From NCBI RefSeq assembly GCF_020740535.1, contig NZ_CP082362.1, positions 1,674,001-1,738,000 on the forward strand: a stretch of DNA of 64,000 nucleotides, in the 5' to 3' direction. The number at the start of each line of letters is the position of its first letter. The stretch's first letter is position 1. The position numbers and the translations under genes were made by a program. Under the pieces are notes generated by a model. That model searched no databases and had not been told where the DNA came from. It was given only the letters and a program-made list of their open reading frames with translations. Positions 1 to 7,292 of the stretch are shown piece after piece. Source of the stretch: Streptomyces profundus (GTDB lineage: Bacteria > Actinomycetota > Actinomycetes > Streptomycetales > Streptomycetaceae).

Positions 1-825
1 ACCTCCCTGGAGAAGCGGATCGAGGAGCTGCACCTCGAAACGCAGAACGCCCAGGCCCAGATCACCGATGCCGAGCCGTCCTACGCCGGTCTCGGCGCCC
101 GGGTCGAGAAGATCCTGCGTCTCGCGGAAGAAGAGGCGAAGGACCTGCGCGAGGAGGCCCGCAGGTCCGCCGAACAGCACCGGGAGCTGGCCGAGGGCGC
201 GGCCCAGCAGGTGCGCAACGACGCCGAGGCGTACGCGGCCGAGCGCAAGGCGAAGGCCGAGGAGGACGGCGCCCGGATCGTCGAGAAGGCCCAGGGCGAC
301 GCCGCGTCCACCCGTTCGGACGCCGAGAAGGACGCGGCGGCCAAGCGCGAGCAGGCCGACGCCCTCTTCGAGGACACCCGGGCCAAGGCCGCGCAGGCGG
401 CGGCGGACTTCGAGACCAACCTGGCCAAGCGCCGCGAGCAGTCCGAGCGGGACCTGGCGTCCCGTCAGGCCAAGGCGGAGAAGCGGCTGGCGGAGATCGA
501 GCACCGCGCCGAGCAGCTGCGTCTTGAGGCCGAGAAGCTTCGCACGGACGCCGAGCGTCGGGCCCGCCAGACGGTGGAGACGGCGCAGCGGCAGGCCGAG
601 GACATCGTGGCCGACGCCAACGCCAAGGCCGACCGGATCCGCAGCGAGTCCGAGCGTGAGCTGGCGGCGCTGACCAACCGCAGGGACAGCATCAACGCCC
701 AGCTGACCAACGTCCGCGAGATGCTGGCCACGCTGACCGGCGCCCAGGTGGCCGCGGCCACGCTGGACACCGAGGACGGCGACGACGGTCTCAGCAAGGG
801 TGTGCCCGCGCAGCAGTCCCACTGA
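1..825 (+). CDS. filP: FilP-like coiled-coil cytoskeletal protein (3' part)
   Basis: The reading frame is open from the first base, so the N-terminus lies outside the window and 274 residues are visible. Nearly all of it is charged heptad-like sequence rich in Ala, Glu, Lys and Arg, with stretches such as AKRREQSERDLASRQAKAEK, which is typical of a long continuous coiled coil. The C-terminus is a short Asp/Gly-rich tail. The sequence matches what I recall of FilP, the intermediate-filament-like protein that stiffens Streptomyces hyphae and interacts with DivIVA and Scy at the tip. FilP is about 310 residues, so only about 35 are missing. The role is established for the family; the identity here is by recognition, not by alignment. 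A strong hairpin follows the stop codon. Confidence 0.85.
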   Translation, partial: TSLEKRIEELHLETQNAQAQITDAEPSYAGLGARVEKILRLAEEEAKDLREEARRSAEQHRELAEGAAQQVRNDAEAYAAERKAKAEEDGARIVEKAQGDAASTRSDAEKDAAAKREQADALFEDTRAKAAQAAADFETNLAKRREQSERDLASRQAKAEKRLAEIEHRAEQLRLEAEKLRTDAERRARQTVETAQRQAEDIVADANAKADRIRSESERELAALTNRRDSINAQLTNVREMLATLTGAQVAAATLDTEDGDDGLSKGVPAQQSH

Positions 826-842
826 GTCACTCCAATGGGCCG

Positions 843-874
843 GGGGCCCGCCGCCTGGACGGGCGGCGGGCCCC
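843..874 (+). terminator. Intrinsic terminator after filP
   Basis: A perfect 13-bp inverted repeat (843-855 with 862-874) encloses a 6-base loop and begins 18 bases after the filP stop codon. It is almost entirely G/C and has no U-tract, as is usual for streptomycete terminators. It separates filP from the ABC transporter genes downstream. Confidence 0.8.
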
Positions 875-896
875 TTCGCGCTCTAGCGTCAGGGAC

Positions 897-1820
897 ATGA
901 TCGAGCTGGCGGGGTTGACCAAGCGGTACGGCGCGAGGACGGCGGTGCGTGATCTGAGCTGCGTGGTGCGTCCCGGCCAGGTCACCGGCTTCCTGGGCCC
1001 GAACGGCGCCGGGAAGTCCACCACCATGCGGATGATCCTCGGGCTCGACCGTCCGACCTCGGGCGAGGCGCGGGTCGAGGGCCGCCCCTACGCGCGGCTG
1101 GTCGAGCCGCTGACCGTGATCGGCGCGCTGTTGGAGGCCAGGGCGGTCCATCCGGGCCGCACCGCGTACCACCACCTCCAGTGCCTGGCGCAGAGCAACG
1201 GCATTCCGGCGAGCCGGATCGGCGAGGTGCTTGAGCTGGTCGGCCTGGGCGAGGTGGCCACGAAGCGGCCCCGGGGTTTCTCCCTGGGGATGGGCCAACG
1301 CCTCGGCATCGCCAGCGCTTTGTTGGGCGACCCACGCATTCTGATCTTCGACGAGCCGGTGAACGGTCTCGACCCCGAGGGCATTCACTGGGTGCGCAAT
1401 CTGATGCGGAGACTGGCCGCCGACGGCCGCACCGTGTTTGTGTCCAGCCATTTGATGAGCGAAATGGCCCTGACCGCTGATCATTTGATCGTGATCGGTC
1501 AGGGCGAGCTGTTGGCGGACACCTCGATGGCGCGGTTTATCGAGGAGAACGCCCGCTCCTTTACCCGGGTGCGCTCCCCCGAATCGGAACGGCTGCGCGA
1601 GCTGTTGGACGAGGCGGGACTGACGGCCGCCGACGGCGCGGAGGGCGCGCTTGAGGTCCCGGGCGACCACACCGCGACCATCGGCGAACTCGCCGTCGAA
1701 CGCCGTCTGGTGCTGCACGAACTGTGTCATCACCGGGCCTCGTTGGAGGAGGCGTTCATGCGGCTGACCCATGAGTCCGTCGAGTACCAGGCCCGTGGCA
1801 CGGGCGGGACGGGGAGCTGA
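897..1820 (+). CDS. ABC transporter ATP-binding protein (ABC-2 export type)
   Basis: This 307-residue ATPase powers an ABC-2-type transporter. Walker A GPNGAGKS is at about residues 34-41, the signature is LGMGQ, Walker B is ILIFDEPVNGLD and the switch His is in SSHLM. The last 100 residues form the variable accessory region common in ABC-2 ATPases. No convincing Shine-Dalgarno precedes the ATG, but TAGCGT at 884-889 lies 7 bases upstream and fits a -10 box for leaderless transcription. The permease gene follows 3 bases after the stop, so the two form an operon. The protein is a clear paralogue of the ATPase at 4542. The substrate cannot be told from sequence. Confidence 0.9.
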   Translation: MIELAGLTKRYGARTAVRDLSCVVRPGQVTGFLGPNGAGKSTTMRMILGLDRPTSGEARVEGRPYARLVEPLTVIGALLEARAVHPGRTAYHHLQCLAQSNGIPASRIGEVLELVGLGEVATKRPRGFSLGMGQRLGIASALLGDPRILIFDEPVNGLDPEGIHWVRNLMRRLAADGRTVFVSSHLMSEMALTADHLIVIGQGELLADTSMARFIEENARSFTRVRSPESERLRELLDEAGLTAADGAEGALEVPGDHTATIGELAVERRLVLHELCHHRASLEEAFMRLTHESVEYQARGTGGTGS

Positions 1821-1823
1821 GCC

Positions 1824-2591
1824 ATGGCACATGCCGCACAGGTGCTCGCCTCGGAGTGGACCAAGATCCGCACCGTGCGCTCCACCGGGTGGACGCTGGC
1901 CTGCGCGCTGGTGGTGACGGTGGGCTTCGGCATGCTGATCAGCGCGCTGATCCGGCACAGCTTCGACGACCTCTCCCGGGAGGAGCAGCTCACCTTCGAC
2001 CCCACCCTGACCGGCTTCGCCGGGCTCTCGCTCGGTCAGCTGGCGATGATCGCCTTCGGCATCCTGGTGGTGTCCAACGAGTACAGCACGGGGATGATCC
2101 GCGCCTCCCTCTCGGCGGTGCCGATCCGCGGCCAACTGCTCGCCGCGAAGGTCGCGGTGGCGACGCTCTTGGCCCTCGCCGTCGGCATCGTCACCAGCTT
2201 CCTGGCCTTCGTGCTCGGCCAGGCGATGCTCGGCGAACACCGCACGGACCTGGGCGCGCCCGGCGTCCCGCGCGCGGTGCTGGGCGCCGGCCTCTACATG
2301 GGGCTGATCGCGCTGTTCGCGATGGGCGTCACCTGGATGCTGCGCAGCCCGATGCTGTCGTTCGGGGTGCAGATCCCGTTCTTCTTCATGATCTCCAGCA
2401 TCCTGGCCAACGTGCCGGCGACGGAGCGCGTCGGCGACTACCTGCCGGACCAGGCAGGTTCGCGGGTGCTGGCGGTGGTGGACAGCGGGGACTGGCCGTA
2501 CGGCCCCTGGATCGGCCTGCTGATCATGCTCGCCTGGGTCGCCGCCGCCCTGCTCGGCGGCTGGTTCGTCCTCCGTCGCCGCGACGCGTAG
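1824..2591 (+). CDS. ABC-2 type transporter permease
   Basis: This 255-residue membrane protein has about six hydrophobic segments and is the partner of the ATPase ending at 1820. It starts with ATG 3 bases after that stop, so translation is probably coupled. The N-terminal motif ASEWTKIRTVRST just before the first membrane segment is shared with the permease at 5750, which shows that the two transporter modules are paralogous. A conserved SNEYSTGMIR motif follows the second membrane segment. These features are typical of actinobacterial ABC-2 permeases. The substrate is unknown. Confidence 0.88.
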   Translation: MAHAAQVLASEWTKIRTVRSTGWTLACALVVTVGFGMLISALIRHSFDDLSREEQLTFDPTLTGFAGLSLGQLAMIAFGILVVSNEYSTGMIRASLSAVPIRGQLLAAKVAVATLLALAVGIVTSFLAFVLGQAMLGEHRTDLGAPGVPRAVLGAGLYMGLIALFAMGVTWMLRSPMLSFGVQIPFFFMISSILANVPATERVGDYLPDQAGSRVLAVVDSGDWPYGPWIGLLIMLAWVAAALLGGWFVLRRRDA

Positions 2592-2667
2592 CCCTGCCAG
2601 GGCCGGGTTGGGCGACGGCCCCGGGCCGCAACGGCCCGGCGTGAGTCGCGGGCCCTGGTCGCCGCGC

Positions 2668-2777
2668 TCAGGGACGGCTCCAGTCCGGTGTCCAGGTCCC
2701 GCTGTCCGGGCGGCCCGGGTAGCCGGCGGTGAGATGACGCCGCAGGGCGGTCAGGGAGGGGTGGTTGTCGGTGTGCC
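2668..2777 (-). pseudogene. C-terminal remnant of a minus-strand gene cut by the IS element
   Basis: The minus strand reads in one frame from the IS end to a TGA at 2668-2670. It encodes about 37 residues including TDNHPSLTALRRHLTAGYPG and ending TPDWSRP. The composition is protein-like, with a Trp-rich end. There is no start codon: the frame runs back into the IS right end at about 2777. I do not recognise the family. The 5' part is not found on the other side of the IS, where the plus strand instead encodes an acetyltransferase fragment. This is probably the tail of a gene whose front was lost with the insertion. Confidence 0.5.
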
Positions 2778-2905
2778 AGGTGACTTCTCCCCGGCCCGAA
2801 GGCCGGGGTTTCATTCCCTCGCGGGATTGAGGTTCCTGGTTCATCGGCCCGTGCCTCCCCGGAGTTCTCCGGGATCGGTCTTACCGGTCCTCCGCAGGCG
2901 TTTTA
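2778..2905 (-). ncRNA. Candidate omega RNA (reRNA) at the 3' end of tnpB
   Basis: In TnpB elements the guide RNA is made from the 3' end of tnpB through the right end and into flanking DNA. On the minus strand after the tnpB stop the segment holds three consecutive small hairpins: a CCGGAG/CTCCGG stem, a TCCCGCGAGGGA stem, and the terminal CCCCGGCC/GGCCGGGG stem. The guide would be the flanking sequence below about 2778. This follows from family knowledge and visible hairpins. Transcript ends are unknown, and the RNA scaffold probably starts inside tnpB. Confidence 0.45.
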
Positions 2906-4027
2906 CTTGTCCGCCAGCCCGGCGGCCAAGATGTTCCGTGCCGCGTTCACATCGCGGTCGTGGTGCGTGCCGCAGCTCGGGCACGTCCACGACCGCACGT
3001 TCAGCGGCATCTTCCCGTTCATGTGGCCGCACCCCGGCGTGGAGCACAGCTTCGAACTCGGGAACCAGCGATCCACGAGCAGGAGTTCCCGCCCGTACCA
3101 CTGGCACTTGTACTCCAACATGCCGCGCAACTCGGACCACGCCGCGTCCGAGATGGCGCGGGCCAAGGAGTGATCCCTGAGCAAGTTGCGCACGGTCAGG
3201 TCCTCAATGGCCAGGGCTTGGTTCTCACGTACCAGCCGGGAGGACAGCTTGTGCAGGTGATCCCGTCGCCGGTCGGCGATCCGGGCATGGACGCGGGCGA
3301 CGCGCAGCCGGGCTTTGGCCCGGTTCTGCGACCCCTTGGCCTTTTGGCTGAGCTCCTTTTGCGCCTTGGCGAGCTTCCGCCGGTCGGCGCGTTCGTGGCG
3401 CGGGTTCGTGACCTTCTCCCCGGTGGAGAGGGTGACGAGGTGATCCAGTCCGGCGTCGATACCCACGGCCGATCCCGTCGAGGGCATCGGTGCGATGCTC
3501 TCCTCCACCAGGATGGAGACGAACCAACGGTTCGCGCGATCGCACGAGACCGTGACCGTGGACGGCTCGGCGCCCTCGGGAAGCGGACGGTGCCAGCGGA
3601 TTGGCAACGACTGTGTGGTCTTGGCCAGCTTGAGCTGGCCCTCGCGGAAGGAGAAGGCGTTGTTCGCGAACGTCGCCGAACGGCGCGACTTCTTCCGGCT
3701 CTTGTACCGCGGATACTTGGCCCGCTTGGCGAAGAAGCCGTTGAACGCCACCTGTTGGGCACGCAGGGTCTGCTGGAGCGGAACGTTCGACACCTCACGC
3801 AGAAACGACAACTCTTCGTCCCGCTTCCACGAGGTCAGCCACTTCGCCGTGTCCACATACGACGTGCTCTCGCCCTCGTCCTTGTACCGGCGGGTGCGCT
3901 CGGCGAGTGCCCTGTTCCAGACGACCCGGACACAGCCGAACGTGCGGTGCAACAGCTCCGCTTGCTCGGTGGTCGGGTAGAAGCGGTACTTGTACGCCCG
4001 CTTGATCGCCTGGGACACAGCTAACAC
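2903..4027 (-). CDS. tnpB: TnpB RNA-guided nuclease (OrfB, IS200/IS605 family)
   Basis: This 374-residue TnpB looks intact. The split RuvC triad is present as D191 (GIDAGLDHL), E275 (LAIEDL) and D359 (HDRDVNAARNI). The four zinc-ribbon cysteines (C328, C333, C349, C352) are all present. The N-terminal helix-turn-helix region (AYKYRFYPTTEQ) is typical. TnpB proteins are RNA-guided DNA endonucleases that help retain the element after excision. The GTG start at 4027 puts a rare TTA leucine codon at codon 2; starting at the GTG of codon 4 avoids it. The gene has no adjacent tnpA. Confidence 0.9.
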   Translation of the reverse strand: MLAVSQAIKRAYKYRFYPTTEQAELLHRTFGCVRVVWNRALAERTRRYKDEGESTSYVDTAKWLTSWKRDEELSFLREVSNVPLQQTLRAQQVAFNGFFAKRAKYPRYKSRKKSRRSATFANNAFSFREGQLKLAKTTQSLPIRWHRPLPEGAEPSTVTVSCDRANRWFVSILVEESIAPMPSTGSAVGIDAGLDHLVTLSTGEKVTNPRHERADRRKLAKAQKELSQKAKGSQNRAKARLRVARVHARIADRRRDHLHKLSSRLVRENQALAIEDLTVRNLLRDHSLARAISDAAWSELRGMLEYKCQWYGRELLLVDRWFPSSKLCSTPGCGHMNGKMPLNVRSWTCPSCGTHHDRDVNAARNILAAGLADK

Positions 4028-4051
4028 AGTAGCGCTTGATCGTGTCAGAGA

Positions 4052-4405
4052 TCAAAGCGCGGCCGACACCGGCCCATCGCCGCTCTCAAGGACGGGGTCT
4101 GCGGCCTCAAGGGTCACGACCAGGGCGGCATCCGCCTGGGCGAGCGCGTCCTGATCGGCCCGAAGACCAACCTCATCTCCTCCGACCACCCCCTACCGGC
4201 GGCCGAGCGAAGCGCGTACATCACCCGGGCCCCCATCACCGTCGAGGCCGGCGCCTGGCTCGGCGCGGCGGTGACGGTTCTCCCCGGTGTCACCATCGGA
4301 CGCGGTGCCGTGGTGGGCGCCGGCGCCGTGGTCACCAAGGACGTCCCGCCCCACACCCTGGTGACGGGGCCGGCGGCGTTCGCGCGCCGGCAGTGGGACG
4401 GCTGA
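4052..4405 (+). pseudogene. Hexapeptide-repeat acetyltransferase, 5' end lost
   Basis: The plus strand encodes about 110 residues with left-handed beta-helix hexapeptide repeats (IRLGERVLIGPK, ITVEAGAWLGAAVTVLPGVT, IGRGAVVGAGAVVTKDVP) and stops at 4403-4405. This is the C-terminal half of a maltose/galactoside O-acetyltransferase-type enzyme; family members are about 180-200 residues. A His in SSDHPLP sits where the catalytic-loop His is expected. No start codon or N-terminal maltose-acetyltransferase domain is present, and the frame runs back into the IS left end at about 4051. The gene is probably inactive. The missing half is not seen on the far side of the IS. Confidence 0.75.
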
Positions 4406-4541
4406 GCCCCGGCGGGGACCGGTGCGGGGTTGGTACAGGAACTTTGCCCGGGCGTGAGGGGGAGCCGCTAAGGTCTGCGGAACCGGGGCGAGTTGTGGCC
4501 GTACACCCACGCCCCACCCCAGACGACCAGGGTGAAGCACG

Positions 4542-5753
4542 ATGATTGAGGCAATCGGCCTGACGAAGAGCTTCGGCTCCAAGACGGCCGTCTACAACCT
4601 GACCTTCCGGGTACAGCCCGGAAAAGTCACCGGCTTCCTCGGCCCGAACGGCGCCGGGAAGTCCACCACCATGCGGATGATCCTCGGGCTTGACACACCG
4701 AGCGACGGCTCGGTCACCATCGGCGGATACGAGTACCGTCAGCTGCCCAACGCACCGCGTCAGGTGGGCGCCCTGCTGGACGCGAACGCCAAGCACGGTG
4801 GGCGGAGCGCCCGCGCGCACCTGCTCTGTCTCGCGCAGCTGTCGGGCATTCCGGAGCGCCGGGTGGACGAGGTCATGGACGTGGTCGGCCTCTCGCAGGT
4901 CGGCGGGAGGCGTTCGAAGGGCTTCTCGCTCGGCATGGGCCAGCGTCTCGGCATCGCGGCGGCGCTGTTGGGGGACCCGCAGGTGCTGCTCTTCGACGAG
5001 CCGGTCAACGGTCTCGACCCGGAGGGCATCCGCTGGGTGCGCGAGTTGATGCGGCGGCTGGCGAGCGAGGGGAGGACGGTCTTCGTCTCCAGCCATCTGA
5101 TGAGCGAGATGGCGCAGACCGCGGACCATCTGATCGTGATCGGCCGGGGCCAGTTGATGGCGGACCTGCCGGTGCGGACCTTCATCGAGCAGAACTCGAC
5201 GGGCTTCGCGCGGGTGCGGGTCCCGGACGGGGACGAGGCGCAGCGCGACGCGTTGACCCGGGCGCTGGGGGAGGCCGGCGGTCAGGTGCTGGCCGAGCCG
5301 GAGGGCACGTTGAAGGTGACGGGTCTCGAACTGCCCAGGATCAGCGAGTTGGCGCACCGGGCCGATGTTCGGCTGTGGGAGCTCTCGCCGCATCACGCGT
5401 CCCTGGAGGAGGCGTATATGCGGATGACGCAGGGCGCCGTCGACTACCGCTCGACCGTCGACCAGCGGGCGGGGTTGCAGAGCCTGCCGGGTCAGCCGCA
5501 GCCGGGCGGCTATCCGCCGGGGGCCGGATACTTCCCGCCGCAGGGGCCGCAAGGGCCGCAGGGTGGCTATCTGGTGCCGGAGATGGCGCCGGCGGGTGCC
5601 GGCTATCCGGCGCCGCAGGCACCCGGCGGATATCCCACGCCGCCCCCCGCACAGGCGGCGCCCCCGCCCGGACAGGCACCGCCGCCGCCCGGACAGGTTC
5701 CGCCGCCGCCCGCGCAAGGCCCCGCCCCGTTCAGCCCCGAGGACGCCCGATGA
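4542..5753 (+). CDS. ABC transporter ATP-binding protein with Pro/Gly/Gln-rich tail
   Basis: This 403-residue ATPase is a paralogue of the one at 897. Both share GPNGAGKSTTMRMILGLD around Walker A at residues 34-41. The signature is LGMGQ and Walker B is VLLFDEPVNGLD. After about residue 310 it carries an 85-residue low-complexity tail rich in Pro, Gly, Gln and Tyr (GGYPPGAGYFPPQGPQGPQ), which is absent from the first paralogue. The permease gene overlaps its stop codon (ATGA), so the two are translationally coupled. The tail is probably disordered and could meet the similarly Pro/Gln-rich start of the permease. The substrate is unknown. Confidence 0.9.
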   Translation: MIEAIGLTKSFGSKTAVYNLTFRVQPGKVTGFLGPNGAGKSTTMRMILGLDTPSDGSVTIGGYEYRQLPNAPRQVGALLDANAKHGGRSARAHLLCLAQLSGIPERRVDEVMDVVGLSQVGGRRSKGFSLGMGQRLGIAAALLGDPQVLLFDEPVNGLDPEGIRWVRELMRRLASEGRTVFVSSHLMSEMAQTADHLIVIGRGQLMADLPVRTFIEQNSTGFARVRVPDGDEAQRDALTRALGEAGGQVLAEPEGTLKVTGLELPRISELAHRADVRLWELSPHHASLEEAYMRMTQGAVDYRSTVDQRAGLQSLPGQPQPGGYPPGAGYFPPQGPQGPQGGYLVPEMAPAGAGYPAPQAPGGYPTPPPAQAAPPPGQAPPPPGQVPPPPAQGPAPFSPEDAR

Positions 5754-6757
5754 GCACGCCACCGCCCCCGCCCCCGCAGCACGCCCCGCAGCAACCGGCC
5801 CCGTTCGGGCAGCAGCAGCTGGCGGCGGCCATGCCGACCCAGGTCCCGCCCCAGGGGCCGCAGGCCCCGCCGCAGCCCCAGCCGCAGCGGTACTGGGACG
5901 GCAACGCCGGCTACAGCTCGCCGATTCCGGTGGTCACCACACATCTGGGGCATGCCATCGCCTCGGAGTGGACCAAGATCCGGTCGGTGCGTTCCACGGT
6001 GTGGACGCTGGCGCTGACCGTGGTGTTCACCGTCGGCATCGGGCTGGTCTTCGCCTCCTCGCTGAGCAGCGAGGAGTATGTGGGAATGCCGCTGCTGGCC
6101 GGCGGTTTCTTCGGCCTGATGTTCGGCCAGCTCTGTGTGATCACCCTGGGCGTGCTGGTGATCACCTCGGAGTACGGCACGGGGATGATCCGCACCACGC
6201 TGACCGCCTGCCCCAAGCGGTCCCGGGTGCTGGTGGCCAAGTCGCTGGTGTTCTTCGCGCTGGCCTTCACGGTCACCCTGGTGTCCACCGGGCTGACCGC
6301 GCTGATCCACTCCTCGATGCTGAGCGACCAGGAGGTCCCCAGCTACGACTACGACGATCCGTTCATGGAGGGGTCGATCGAGAACGGCGAGCTGGTGGCG
6401 ACCTCGGGCCACTGGGTGGGGGCCACGGTGGGCGCCTCGCTCTATGTGGCGACGCTGGGGCTGCTGGCCCTGGCCGTCGGCGCGCTGCTGCGGCACTCGG
6501 CCGGGGCGATCACCACGATGCTGGGCATCGTGCTGGTGCCGCTGATCGCCGCGCTGTTCATGTTCGGCGAGGGCCTGGCGGACGCGCGGGAGAAGCTGAT
6601 CGAGTACTCCCCGCTCAACGGCCTGGCCTCGTTGTTCCGCATCCCGATGGTCAGCGGGGAGACGGCCACCGGCTGGCCGATGTTGGGCCTGTTGGCCGCC
6701 GTGACGCTGGCGGCGATGATCGGCGCGATGGCCAGGCTGACCACCTCGGACGTCTGA
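5750..6757 (+). CDS. ABC-2 type transporter permease with Pro/Gln-rich N-terminus
   Basis: The start is taken at the ATG that overlaps the ATPase stop (ATGA, 5750-5753), giving 335 residues. The first 60 residues are a Pro/Gln-rich cytoplasmic tail (starts STPPPPPPQHAPQQPAPFGQ). The motif ASEWTKIRSVRST then precedes six hydrophobic segments, as in the permease at 1824. TSEYGTGMIR matches the SNEYSTGMIR of the paralogue. An acidic loop (YDYDDPFMEG) lies between the third and fourth membrane segments. It forms an ABC-2 transporter with the ATPase at 4542. Confidence 0.88.
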   Translation: MSTPPPPPPQHAPQQPAPFGQQQLAAAMPTQVPPQGPQAPPQPQPQRYWDGNAGYSSPIPVVTTHLGHAIASEWTKIRSVRSTVWTLALTVVFTVGIGLVFASSLSSEEYVGMPLLAGGFFGLMFGQLCVITLGVLVITSEYGTGMIRTTLTACPKRSRVLVAKSLVFFALAFTVTLVSTGLTALIHSSMLSDQEVPSYDYDDPFMEGSIENGELVATSGHWVGATVGASLYVATLGLLALAVGALLRHSAGAITTMLGIVLVPLIAALFMFGEGLADAREKLIEYSPLNGLASLFRIPMVSGETATGWPMLGLLAAVTLAAMIGAMARLTTSDV

Positions 6758-6775
6758 CGGGCGGGGCGAACGCCC

Positions 6776-7096
6776 TCAGTAGCGCGGTGCGTTACGGGAC
6801 CGCTGGGGCCTCGTGCCCCGGCGGTCCCTCGCGTTCCAGCAGGAGCGATGCCAGTGCCTGCGGTCGTCCACGGCGCCCATCCTGGGCCAACTCACCACAT
6901 GCGGCACGCCGGGCGGGATCTCCTGGTCGCAGCCGGGGCAGCGGTAGTGCTTGGTGGCCCCGCTGCCGGTGATCCCGCGCACCACCCACTCCTCGCCACG
7001 CCACTCGTCCGTGCGCTCCAGACCGAACTCGCGCGGCGCCTCAGCGCTGGGGGACGGCTGCTGACGACCGCGCGGGCGGTTGCGACGCGGGGACAC
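6776..7096 (-). CDS. Small Cys/His protein (streptomycete 'ATP/GTP-binding protein' family)
   Basis: This basic protein of 106 residues contains CPGCDQEIPPGVPHVV, then DDRRHWHRSCW, a Cys/His set that could bind one zinc ion, and ends in an Arg-rich tail. The GTG at 7096 is preferred because GAGGTG lies 4 bases upstream of it; a longer frame to 7132 lacks a good site. Streptomycetes have close homologues that databases often label ATP/GTP-binding protein, although no nucleotide-binding motif is visible here. The function is unknown; nucleic-acid binding is a guess from the basic composition and the zinc-like motif. Confidence 0.75.
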   Translation of the reverse strand: MSPRRNRPRGRQQPSPSAEAPREFGLERTDEWRGEEWVVRGITGSGATKHYRCPGCDQEIPPGVPHVVSWPRMGAVDDRRHWHRSCWNARDRRGTRPQRSRNAPRY

Positions 7097-7292
7097 GGAA
7101 CACCTCGGAGTGGTTTGTGCGGGAGTACGCAACCGAGTTTACGCGGGCCCCGTACCAGCCCCATTGATGATCATCGGAAAAACCTGCCTCTGTCCCGTGC
7201 CCTTGGCACGTGTCAAGCGTTAAGGCCCATGGGGAGACCCGGAGGTAGCAGGTCACGGGGAGCACGCGGCGAGCGCGCGAAGGACGGGAGCA

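Larger units (their letters stand above)
2778..4050 (-). mobile_element. IS200/IS605-family element carrying only tnpB (IS1341-like)
   Basis: The element carries one intact gene (tnpB, minus strand) and no tnpA transposase. The right end has a G/C-rich hairpin at about 2787-2807 followed by AGAAGTCAC on the minus strand. The left end has an imperfect palindrome (4032-4041 with 4050-4060, one bulged A). A TTGAT (minus strand, 4051-4055) borders the left end; this is the target motif known for ISDra2-like members, where insertion occurs 3' of it without target duplication. The boundaries are inferred and may be off by about 10 bases. Transposition would need a TnpA in trans. Gene fragments flank both sides. 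Confidence 0.75.

Noticed and set aside
465..2240. 591-codon open frame on the minus strand
   Set aside because: It is antisense to filP and the ABC genes, which have clear motifs. Its translation is His/Gln/Arg-rich without a domain, a G/C-bias shadow.
4036..4545. 169-codon plus-strand frame over the acetyltransferase region
   Set aside because: It is out of frame with the hexapeptide repeats, which are the true coding signal; the translation is Arg/Gly/Pro-rich.
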